From positions 1-7,728 of the forward strand of contig JAJCYF010000039.1 of NCBI GenBank assembly GCA_029263035.1: 7,728 bases of DNA, given 5' to 3'. This document shows positions 1-5,408 of the stretch, piece after piece. The DNA is from Actinomycetes bacterium. GTDB taxonomy: Bacteria > Actinomycetota > CADDZG01 > JAHWKV01. The notes beneath the pieces are model-generated. The model was not told the origin of the DNA. It did no database searches and saw only the letters and a program-made list of their open reading frames with translations. A program made the translations under genes and the position numbers. The first letter of the stretch is position 1. Every line of letters starts with the position of its first letter.

Positions 1-1781
1 GTGAAAAGCTCGGGGTCGCGGGCAATCCGCTCCATGGCAGGATCGATCTCGAAAAACGTCCAGTCCTGATCCGGCCGGGCATAACACGCCAGGGAGCCGG
101 TCCCCAGGCCGATCACACCTATGTTCGGCGCGTCCGCGGCCGGCAGGTCGGAGAACACCTGCCCGACCGGGCTGTCGCGGTGGTAGTAGGAGAGGGGCTC
201 CAACTTCAGGTCCGGGTCGGTGCTCTGCAGCCCGTGCAAGGTGGTGCCGTGCATCAAACGGTGGAAGCTGCCACCCTCATCGCCCAGCACCCGCTGCACG
301 CCGAAGAAGGTCCGGTCGGAGAACAGCACCGGGGACTGCGTGGCGGCGAGGTTGGCGCCGACGATGACCGCCCCCATTGCCAGGCCGAAGCGCACCGGCC
401 GGGTCACCATCACGGCACACAGGCCGAGCGCGGTGGTCAATGCCACCACTCTCCCGATGGTCGGCAGCGTCCGCTCCGACCATTCGAGCAGAAGGAAGGT
501 GCCCAGAATGAACACCGGCGGCAGGATTGCCAGGACGATCCGATCCCGTCTGCGATTCGCCGGCCTCTCAGCCAGGTGGGGCATCAGCATGCACGCCAGC
601 ATGATCGCCAGCGGGTATTCGACCAGGCTGTCGAAGATCACCGGAGCGACCAGCGCGGTGAAGCTGCCTCCGAGCACCCCGCCCACCGCCATCCACAGAT
701 AGAACTCGGTCAGGTGGCGGGGCGCGGGGCGGTCGGCGGCTAGTTGGGCGTGGCACAGCAGCGCCGCCATGAACAACCCGAGGAGCGGCAGCCACAGCAC
801 CACCCAGCGGGGCAGCGTGTCGTCGTCAAGCAGCATCACCAGTACCAGGACGATCAGCACGATGGCGTGGATCCGGGCGGTCCACACCAATGGGAAAGGG
901 CGGGCCGAGGAGAAGACGAGGATGAAGGTGAGCAGGTAGAGCGCCAGCGGGATCACCCAGAGCAGGGGGATGGCTGCGATATCGGTGCTGATGTAGGTGG
1001 TGACGGCCAGCATGAAACTCGAAGGGACAAACGCCAGCGCCACCCAGCGCAGGCGGCGCCTGCCGGTTACCGGTCGCACCGGCGGGCCTTCCACCTCAGC
1101 CGGTTCCACCGCCAGGGCGGGGTCACTTTGTCCCCGCGCCCTTATGGCCACCCAGGCGCAGGCGATGGTGCCGGCCGCCAGGACGCCATAACCGAGGGCC
1201 CACACCCGGGTCTGCATGTCCAGCGGCAAAGCGGGTTCCATGAGGAACGGGTAGGAGAGCAGGGCCAGCATGCTTCCGCCGTTGCTGGATGCGTAGAGGA
1301 AGGAGGGGTCCTTTCCGGACGGGTGGCTCGTGGAAGCGAACCATCTCTGCAGCAGGGGGGCCGAAGTGCTGAGCACGAAGAACGGCAGGCCCAGGGCAAA
1401 GGTCAAAAGCCACAACAGCCACAGGACCGGTCCCTCCTCCGGCGGCGTCCACCCCCCAGGCACCGAGATAGGGAGCAGCAGCCGCGGCAGAAGGACGACC
1501 AGGATCTGCACAATGGCCTGCCGGCGCACCCCCAGCCGGGTCACGCTCCAGTGGGCGTAGGCGTAGCCGGCGAGCAGGGTCGCCTGGAAGAAGACCATCG
1601 ACGTCGCCCACACGGCCGGGGTCCCCCCCAGCAGAGGCAGAACCATCTTGGCAAACATCGGCTGGACCAAAAACAGCAGGGCCGAGCCGGTGAACAGGGT
1701 GACGACGAAGACACCGAGCACGGCGACGGAGCGCCGCTTTTCACTCGACGGGCCGGCCGGAATCGCGAGGTCGTTGGTCAT
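1..1781 (-). CDS. Fused membrane / spermidine-synthase-like protein (C-terminus cut by window edge)
   Basis: An uninterrupted frame reads from ATG at 1781 to the left edge, giving 593 residues with no stop. The N-terminus has the family signature LLFLVQPMFAKMVLPLLGG, about 20 residues in, followed by a long run of hydrophobic helices (roughly a dozen). The last 40 visible residues begin the aminopropyltransferase/Rossmann domain: IGVIGLGTGSLACY (from about residue 554) and FFEIDPAMERIARDP, matching the nucleotide-binding GxGxGS and acidic EIDP motifs of spermidine synthases. This is the architecture annotated as fused MFS/spermidine synthase. Relatives are usually longer, so most of the catalytic domain lies outside the window. 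The substrate is not established for these membrane fusions, so polyamine synthesis is only a family-level guess. No Shine-Dalgarno is seen; a TAGAAT hexamer 9 bases upstream suggests leaderless expression. It is divergent from the STAS gene. Confidence 0.9.
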   Translation of the reverse strand, partial: MTNDLAIPAGPSSEKRRSVAVLGVFVVTLFTGSALLFLVQPMFAKMVLPLLGGTPAVWATSMVFFQATLLAGYAYAHWSVTRLGVRRQAIVQILVVLLPRLLLPISVPGGWTPPEEGPVLWLLWLLTFALGLPFFVLSTSAPLLQRWFASTSHPSGKDPSFLYASSNGGSMLALLSYPFLMEPALPLDMQTRVWALGYGVLAAGTIACAWVAIRARGQSDPALAVEPAEVEGPPVRPVTGRRRLRWVALAFVPSSFMLAVTTYISTDIAAIPLLWVIPLALYLLTFILVFSSARPFPLVWTARIHAIVLIVLVLVMLLDDDTLPRWVVLWLPLLGLFMAALLCHAQLAADRPAPRHLTEFYLWMAVGGVLGGSFTALVAPVIFDSLVEYPLAIMLACMLMPHLAERPANRRRDRIVLAILPPVFILGTFLLLEWSERTLPTIGRVVALTTALGLCAVMVTRPVRFGLAMGAVIVGANLAATQSPVLFSDRTFFGVQRVLGDEGGSFHRLMHGTTLHGLQSTDPDLKLEPLSYYHRDSPVGQVFSDLPAADAPNIGVIGLGTGSLACYARPDQDWTFFEIDPAMERIARDPELF

Positions 1782-1790
1782 GCTCGCAGG

Positions 1791-1796
1791 ATTCTA
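1791..1796 (-). promoter_or_regulatory. Putative -10 element TAGAAT for the fused synthase gene
   Basis: On the minus strand TAGAAT (5 of 6 to TATAAT) ends 9 bases before the ATG at 1781. Transcription starting about 7 bases downstream would begin within 2-3 bases of the start codon, giving a near-leaderless mRNA. That would fit the absence of a ribosome site. No convincing -35 lies at 16-18 bases spacing; TTGGGC lies about 20 bases upstream. Confidence 0.35.
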
Positions 1797-1856
1797 GGTT
1801 GATACGGCGATGCCGCGCCCAACTTCTTGGGTCCGCAGAAAACCCGGGGTCGCATA

Positions 1857-1874
1857 CTGTCGCAGATTCGACAG
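1857..1874. repeat. Inverted repeat CTGTCG-N6-CGACAG in the divergent promoter region
   Basis: A perfect 6-base inverted repeat with a 6-base spacer (CAGATT) lies between the fused synthase start (1781) and the first STAS start (1908). It could be an operator for either gene or a small hairpin in the STAS leader. The short arms make chance possible. Confidence 0.3.
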
Positions 1875-1907
1875 AGCACTCCCAATCCTTCAGCGGTGGT
1901 TAACAAC

Positions 1908-2252
1908 ATGTCGGAGAACAGCAGACGTGTCCAGAGCAGCCGGATTAAGGAGACAACCCTGTCGCAGCTTTCGATGTCGATCACCTGGTTCAGCAACCGT
2001 TCGCTGCTGAAGGTGTACGGCGACGTCGGCAGGTCGGCTGCGCCGGAGTTCGCAAGAACCTTGTCCGAGGCGACCAGCTTCTCCGCCGCGCCGGTGGTTG
2101 TGGACCTCAGGGAAGTCGACTCGATGCACCCGCGGGTTGTCTCGCTGCTGGTGGACGCCCTGATGAGCACCGCAAACCGCAACGGACCGAGGTTGGAACT
2201 GCTGGTCAAGGCTCCGGGTGACCACTTCGAACAGATCATCGGCGAGCCCTGA
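1908..2252 (+). CDS. STAS-domain protein (anti-sigma-antagonist-like, no phosphoacceptor Ser)
   Basis: The product is 114 residues from ATG 1908. The region from about residue 23 has the STAS pattern: a first strand (MSITWFSN), KVYGDVG, a central strand PVVVDLREVDSM, a following helix VVSLLVDALMSTANRNG, and a last strand LELLVKAP. STAS proteins of the SpoIIAA/RsbV type bind anti-sigma kinases and are switched by serine phosphorylation in a DSSG loop. By my hand alignment that loop reads MHPR here, so the usual phosphoserine appears absent. The start is uncertain. ATG 1908 has only GGTGG upstream. A strong AAGGAGA (1947-1953) precedes an in-frame CTG at 1959, and ATG 1974 would also keep the whole domain. 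A TTG at 1827 is possible but gives a long unconserved-looking tail. It converges on the amphi-Trp gene with an 11-base gap. Confidence 0.75.
   Translation: MSENSRRVQSSRIKETTLSQLSMSITWFSNRSLLKVYGDVGRSAAPEFARTLSEATSFSAAPVVVDLREVDSMHPRVVSLLVDALMSTANRNGPRLELLVKAPGDHFEQIIGEP
1947..1953 (+). promoter_or_regulatory. Strong Shine-Dalgarno AAGGAGA inside the STAS reading frame
   Basis: AAGGAGA lies 5 bases before an in-frame CTG (1959-1961) and 20 bases before ATG 1974. It is the best ribosome site near this gene, but it is well placed only for a non-standard CTG start, which would give a 97-residue protein that just contains the STAS domain. Confidence 0.4.
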
Positions 2253-2263
2253 CCGGGCCTTCT

Positions 2264-2485
2264 CTACCAGTTCAGCTCGATCTCAATCTCCGATTCCTCG
2301 CCGATCTCAATCTCAACGCTCAGCTCGACCTGAGACGGAATCTTGGCGGTGAACGCCATGCCGTTGCGTACGAATTCCACCTGGTTGTGACGAGAGATCT
2401 GATCCGCCAGCGCCCTCAGGCGTTCGGCGGCATCCTCCCGGCTCATTGTCTGCTTCTCGGTAATCTCCAACAGCTCGTCGCCCAA
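2264..2485 (-). CDS. Amphi-Trp domain-containing protein
   Basis: A 73-residue acidic protein. It has a helical segment with MSREDAAERLRALADQI (residues 14-30), a beta segment VEFVRNGMAFTAKIP, and a C-terminal strand rich in alternating Glu/Ile/Val that ends EIEIELNW, with the family's characteristic terminal Trp. This matches the small amphi-Trp domain family in order and length. Its biochemical function is unknown as far as I know. The start is TTG at 2485, supported by AGGAGG five bases upstream, so this is a rare-codon start with a near-ideal ribosome site. There is no signal peptide or membrane segment, so it is likely cytoplasmic. It is divergent from the Crp-like regulator across about 190 bases, so shared regulation is possible but not shown. 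Confidence 0.85.
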   Translation of the reverse strand: MGDELLEITEKQTMSREDAAERLRALADQISRHNQVEFVRNGMAFTAKIPSQVELSVEIEIGEESEIEIELNW

Positions 2486-2510
2486 CTGATCCTCCTGTTG
2501 TCAAAAGATT

Positions 2511-2528
2511 TGCCGGTCCTGCCGGTTC
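2511..2528. repeat. Tandem 9-base repeat TGCCGGTYC between amphi-Trp and Crp-like genes
   Basis: TGCCGGTCC is followed directly by TGCCGGTTC (one mismatch), 26 bases upstream of the amphi-Trp start, in the divergent promoter region. It could be a regulator site or chance in GC-rich DNA. The rest of 2529-2635 shows no convincing promoter pair. Confidence 0.25.
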
Positions 2529-2650
2529 GAGGTTAACAGCGAACCCGATTCACCCTGCGGGAAGGGGTGGCTTCGGAACTCGGGTAAACTAAGGAAGGTG
2601 AGCCGGGAAGCCTGGTCGGCATTAATCCTTCTCTGAAAGGGAGTAGTGCT

Positions 2651-2704
2651 GTGCGTCCCAAAACCGCAGGCTTATCATGCTCACATCCCAGGGGCCGCCC
2701 GTGA
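2651..2704 (+). CDS. Possible 17-codon leader ORF ahead of the Crp-like gene
   Basis: GTG at 2651 opens MRPKTAGLSCSHPRGRP and stops with TGA at 2702-2704. A good Shine-Dalgarno, AAAGGGAG (2636-2643), lies 7 bases upstream. The stop overlaps GTG 2701, an alternative start of the Crp-like gene, as GTGA, the usual form of translational coupling. The best ribosome site in this leader fits the mini-ORF better than the regulator's ATG at 2677. The ORF is too short for coding statistics, so it is a hypothesis. Confidence 0.25.
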   Translation: MRPKTAGLSCSHPRGRP

Positions 2705-3390
2705 CCCACCTGGACGCTGCGTGGGTCGCCGCCAACTTCGCCGAAGCAGAGGCCGCTCCCTTTTCAAGCAGCGATCTTGCCGAACTGTCCCGCCACCTCA
2801 CGCCTCAGGTCGTCGAGTGGGGCGAGGTCCTCTTTCACGAGGGTGAACACCCGAGCGGGGTGTGGCTGCTGCAGACCGGAGCAATCGAGCTCATCTACGG
2901 CACCGGCGAACATCGCGCCCTCATCCGGATCATCAATCCCGGCGAGGCGGTCGGCGACATTCAGCTTCTCAGGGGGGTTGCCTCCCCGTTCAAGGCGAGA
3001 GCCGCCGAGCCCAGCGAGTGCCTTTTTATCGCTCGGAAGGACTTCGACGAGCTCCTGGACAGCAGTACATCGGTGTCGCGCCGTTGGATGGCAAAGCTGG
3101 CCCTGCAGGTAGCCAAGAACCACAACCGCATCGTCGCCCTTTTGACCAGCGCGCTTCGGGACCGGGTGGCGCAGTTCTTGCTGCACGAGTGTGTCGACGG
3201 CGTTTTCCGGCACTCGCAGGGGACGATGGCAGCAATGCTCGGTGTCCACAGGTCATCGGTCAACCAGGTTCTCGGCGAGTTCGAGTCCCTAGGTCTGGTC
3301 AAGGTTGCCTATCGCTCGATCGAGGTCATCGACCTGGAGGGCATGGTTTTGATGGCCGAGGGAAAGTTCGGCGGCCGGATCGAGGTGTAA
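2677..3390 (+). CDS. Crp/Fnr-family transcriptional regulator
   Basis: The product is 237 residues from ATG 2677. Residues about 25-125 form a cyclic-nucleotide-binding-type beta-roll: GEVLFHEGEHPSGVWLLQTGAIEL, then the cassette GEAVGDIQLLRG (89-100). A dimer helix follows (about 127-155), then a winged helix-turn-helix (about 160-220) with recognition region MAAMLGVHRSSVNQVLGEFE. It should bind DNA as a dimer. The ligand is unclear: where E. coli CRP has the Arg-Ser that holds cAMP, this protein reads SPFKARA, and there is no N-terminal Cys cluster of FNR type. GTG 2701, with AGGGG 6 bases upstream, is a credible alternative start that removes 8 residues. It converges on the small membrane gene ending at 3413. 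Targets cannot be read from the window. Confidence 0.92.
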   Translation: MLTSQGPPVTHLDAAWVAANFAEAEAAPFSSSDLAELSRHLTPQVVEWGEVLFHEGEHPSGVWLLQTGAIELIYGTGEHRALIRIINPGEAVGDIQLLRGVASPFKARAAEPSECLFIARKDFDELLDSSTSVSRRWMAKLALQVAKNHNRIVALLTSALRDRVAQFLLHECVDGVFRHSQGTMAAMLGVHRSSVNQVLGEFESLGLVKVAYRSIEVIDLEGMVLMAEGKFGGRIEV

Positions 3391-3412
3391 CCGGGGCACT
3401 GGATTTGAAGGT

Positions 3413-3664
3413 TTACTCCCCGTTCTCATCGGCCGAGATGACCCATCCGGCCAGACGCGCCAGAGGCCCCGCGCCGGAACGGGTCCCGAGTTTTACCACT
3501 ATCAAAAGACCAAGAGTGGTCCCGGCGCCCGCAAGGAGCCGGGACCACCAAGGTCCGCTCAACCCGAATCCGACGGTTGCTCCGACGCTGAGGATGACGC
3601 CTAGAAGGGTTATCCCGCCGGTTGTGAGGTTGAGGTGGGTGCTTGAGCTGCGCTGTTTGCTCAA
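3413..3664 (-). CDS. Small two-TM membrane protein, unknown function
   Basis: The product is 83 residues from TTG 3664. It has two hydrophobic helices, about residues 14-36 (ITLLGVILSVGATVGFGL) and 41-58 (LLAGAGTTLGLLIVV), then a tail with LARLAGWV and an acidic end. I do not recognise the family. TTG 3664 is chosen because its TTGA overlaps the TGA of the GlsB/YeaQ-type gene, a classic coupled start. Extending the frame upstream to 3754 gives an Arg/His/Gln-rich stretch that is only a shadow of that gene. It is the last gene of the PRC-barrel/GlsB run and probably works in the membrane with it. A strong 11-base stem-loop lies inside it. Confidence 0.7.
   Translation of the reverse strand: MSKQRSSSTHLNLTTGGITLLGVILSVGATVGFGLSGPWWSRLLAGAGTTLGLLIVVKLGTRSGAGPLARLAGWVISADENGE
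3516..3548. repeat. 11-base perfect stem-loop inside the small membrane gene
   Basis: GTGGTCCCGGC (3516-3526) pairs exactly with GCCGGGACCAC (3538-3548) around an 11-base loop. On the minus strand it is followed by the T-rich stretch TCTTGGTCTTTTG. It could be a weak intragenic terminator or an mRNA structure. The arms also code for a sensible protein (WWSR and AGAGTT), so coding constraint may explain part of it. Confidence 0.5.
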
Positions 3665-3930
3665 TGGGCGATGGGCCTGCGGGTGCTCCGCATGCTGAAG
3701 GGAATGACCAGCAGCGCCGCGCCGCCGACTGCGAACAGCAACCCGGCCCACCACTCAAGTGGTCCGAACAGCGCCTGTCCGATCAGACCTCCGAGCAGCG
3801 ACCCTCCCAGGCCGGCCATGACCGTTCCGAAAACGCCAAGGGTGTCCTTTCCGGGCACCACCAGCCGGGCCAGACCGCCCACGATGAAGCCTACGACGGC
3901 CAGCATGAGGATGAACCATATCCACTCCAT
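3661..3930 (-). CDS. GlsB/YeaQ/YmgE-type stress-response membrane protein
   Basis: An 89-residue protein with three hydrophobic helices (about 3-21, 32-55, 60-79). It carries the family pattern GFIVGGLARLVVPGKDTLG followed by a Gly-rich GTVMAGLGGSLLGGLIGQALFG, as in the transglycosylase-associated (Tgl-assoc) family. Members are small inner-membrane proteins often induced by acid or general stress; their mechanism is unknown, and the transglycosylase label is historical. The ATG at 3930 has AAAGGAG six bases upstream, almost the same leader (GAAAGGAGAG) as the PRC-barrel gene before it. It sits 46 bases after that gene and overlaps the next by 4 bases, so the three are likely one operon. Confidence 0.9.
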   Translation of the reverse strand: MEWIWFILMLAVVGFIVGGLARLVVPGKDTLGVFGTVMAGLGGSLLGGLIGQALFGPLEWWAGLLFAVGGAALLVIPFSMRSTRRPIAH

Positions 3931-3976
3931 GTCGCTCTCCTTTCGTAGTGTCGCGGTGAACTAGGTAAACCAAAGG

Positions 3977-4717
3977 TCAGACAACGTAGGTGGTCTTGCT
4001 GTAGTGGACGAACAACTTGTCGTCGTAGTCGGGGTCTATCGGTGTGCTGCCGTCCCACTCGGGCGAGGTCTCGATGTCGTCGGCCGAGAGCGATACCTCC
4101 ACGGCCCTGCCGCTCCAGTCAACCTCCTGTACCCATAGCGGGGAGATGAGGACTTTTTTACCGAACCACAGCGGCGCCGTGTCCACCACCATGTAGCGGA
4201 CCTCCCACGTCGTGTCGTCCACGATGAAGTCCTCCACGTGGCCCAGATCGTCGTCGGTCGCCCGGATCTTGTAACCGGCCACATGCTTGATGCTCCTGAG
4301 GTGGGGGTCACCCGGCAGTTTGTTCTCCGTCACGTCGTCCTGCCGGGGTTCGAGCCTTGCGCCCCTCGAGTACATCCCGGCGACGCCCGGGCCGAAGCCG
4401 TAGTAGTTCCATCCGTAGTAATTGTGGAGTTCGATCTCTTTTTGTTTGCTGACCGGCTCCGCCGAATCGATCGGGGGGCTCGCCTCGATCTGCTTGCTGG
4501 TGAGATTCATCTGGATGTGAGAGTTGGTGTCCGGCGCTCCGGTCAGCGCCAGCGGAGAGAGAAGAATGCGGCGGCCGGAAAGCCAGCTTCCGGTGTTGGC
4601 GACCAGATAGCGGACCTTCCACTCGAAGTCGTCGAAGTAGAGATCTTCCAGGGGGCCGATCTCGTCGTCCATAGCCTGGAGTCTGGTCCCCCGGAGCTCC
4701 TCTGCGCTTTGCAGCAT
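3977..4717 (-). CDS. Tandem PRC-barrel domain protein
   Basis: The product is 246 residues from ATG 4717, chosen because GAAAGGAGAG lies just upstream; longer in-frame starts up to 4855 add only low-quality sequence. Two PRC-barrel repeats are visible, residues about 9-58 and 148-197. They align by eye: GTRLQAMDDEIGPLEDLYFDD with GYKIRATDDDLGHVEDFIVDD, W-VRY in both, and RRILLSPL with KKVLISPL. Each repeat is followed by a similar segment (LTSKQIEASPPID; LSADDIETSPEWD). A Tyr/Trp/Gly-rich linker (HNYYGWNYYGFG) joins them. PRC barrels are small beta-barrels found in photosynthetic reaction centre H subunits, RimM and many stress proteins, and are thought to act as protein or RNA interaction modules. 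There is no signal peptide. First gene of the likely operon with the GlsB/YeaQ-type gene. Exact function unknown. Confidence 0.9.
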   Translation of the reverse strand: MLQSAEELRGTRLQAMDDEIGPLEDLYFDDFEWKVRYLVANTGSWLSGRRILLSPLALTGAPDTNSHIQMNLTSKQIEASPPIDSAEPVSKQKEIELHNYYGWNYYGFGPGVAGMYSRGARLEPRQDDVTENKLPGDPHLRSIKHVAGYKIRATDDDLGHVEDFIVDDTTWEVRYMVVDTAPLWFGKKVLISPLWVQEVDWSGRAVEVSLSADDIETSPEWDGSTPIDPDYDDKLFVHYSKTTYVV

Positions 4718-4805
4718 GATCTCTCCTTTCTGCAGATGTTCGGTCGTGCCCAATACGTGTTGCCCACCGGGCTCCGCAAATCGGGAGGGGTTGTGGCCCG
4801 CGCAA

Positions 4806-4844
4806 CAGTGTCGGGTGCGGTTTTGTGTCGGCTCCCGGACACTG
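4806..4844. repeat. Imperfect palindrome between PRC-barrel and second STAS genes
   Basis: CAGTGTC-GGG (4806-4815) faces CCCGGACACTG (4834-4844); 7 outer bases pair exactly, then one bulge and 3 more. GTGTCGG also recurs directly at 4809-4815 and 4825-4831, 16 bases apart. It lies in the roughly 200-base divergent promoter region 4718-4918, about 90 bases from the PRC-barrel start and 75 from the STAS start, so it is a candidate operator. The binding protein is unknown, and the rest of this gap shows nothing clear. Confidence 0.4.
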
Positions 4845-4918
4845 CTGTGGACCAACCGTCGCCGGGATGTCTAAGTTGTGGACCGGATGGAGTGTCTCGA
4901 CCAACAGGGAGCAGGCGA

Positions 4919-5320
4919 ATGGCGCTAAGGGAGAGAACTCGACCCGGCACCCGGGACCCGATTGCAGGTTGGACGGAGGCGAGCCCGGGCCTGAAAATCA
5001 TCAGAAGCAGTGCCGGTGCTGCAGTTGAGCTGGCCGTCGAGGGGGAACTGGACACCTGCAGCGCCGGCGCCCTGGACAGTTGTCTGAGAAGAGAGGAGCT
5101 GGCCGGAGCCCCGGCCATCCGTATCGACCTCTACCGGACCCGGTTCATCGACGCCGGAGGCGTGCGGGTTCTCGTGGAAGCTGCACGGCGGGCCGGGGAG
5201 GCTGGATGGACTCTGACCGTGATCAACGCCCGCGGGCTGGTGCGCAAGGTTTTCGACCTGACGCAACTCGACGCCATGATCGAACACTGGCAAACGAGGC
5301 CTCTGCCCGCCGGGTACTGA
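4919..5320 (+). CDS. STAS-domain protein with DAGG instead of DSSG
   Basis: The product is 133 residues from ATG 4919, with GGGAG seven bases upstream. An open frame continues upstream to 4238 but is antisense shadow of the PRC-barrel gene. The STAS domain spans about residues 25-125: AVELAVEGELDTCSA, then AIRIDLYRTRFIDAGGVRVLVEAARRAG, then LTVINARGLVRKVFDLTQLDAMI. This is the anti-sigma-factor-antagonist fold, and it is more canonical than the STAS gene near 2 kb. In RsbV/SpoIIAA the DSSG loop carries the serine phosphorylated by the partner kinase. Here it reads D78-A-G-G, so neither serine is present and kinase switching in the usual way should not be possible. The first 20 residues are basic and probably flexible. 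It is divergent from the PRC-barrel gene and followed by a small TM gene. Confidence 0.9.
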   Translation: MALRERTRPGTRDPIAGWTEASPGLKIIRSSAGAAVELAVEGELDTCSAGALDSCLRREELAGAPAIRIDLYRTRFIDAGGVRVLVEAARRAGEAGWTLTVINARGLVRKVFDLTQLDAMIEHWQTRPLPAGY

Positions 5321-5408
5321 GGTTTGTAGCCTGGCCGACAATTTCTCCTCCTCTGCGATCCGGCCGGCCAAGACTCCCTTACCGAATGGAGCGAGGGGGT
5401 CGCGGCTG

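Noticed and set aside
180..743. Plus-strand frames at 180-743 and 220-702
   Set aside because: They overlap the continuous minus-strand synthase frame and show no domain pattern.
744..1802. Long plus-strand frame (352 codons) opposite the fused synthase
   Set aside because: Its translation is Gln/His/Arg/Gly-rich low-complexity sequence, the usual antisense shadow of a Leu/Val-rich membrane gene. The minus-strand frame has clear family motifs throughout.
1898..2538. Shared 8-mer GGTTAACA at 1898 and 2531
   Set aside because: Short, not symmetric between promoters, and expected by chance; no known Crp/Fnr site.
2581..2590. TAAACT as a -10 for the Crp-like gene
   Set aside because: Only 4 of 6 matches and no -35 at suitable spacing. 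A sigma-B-like GTTT/GGGTA pair was also sought, but the spacing was about 45 bases.
2862..3698. Plus-strand 278-codon frame over the Crp-like gene
   Set aside because: Out-of-frame shadow rich in Arg/Gly/Pro; the Crp-like frame has both diagnostic domains.
4718..4855. 46-residue N-terminal extension of the PRC-barrel protein
   Set aside because: The extension has no recognisable motif, and a strong ribosome site sits directly before ATG 4717.
4238..4918. N-terminal extension fusing the second STAS gene to a longer frame
   Set aside because: 4238-4717 is antisense to the PRC-barrel gene. The ribosome site and STAS content support the start at 4919.
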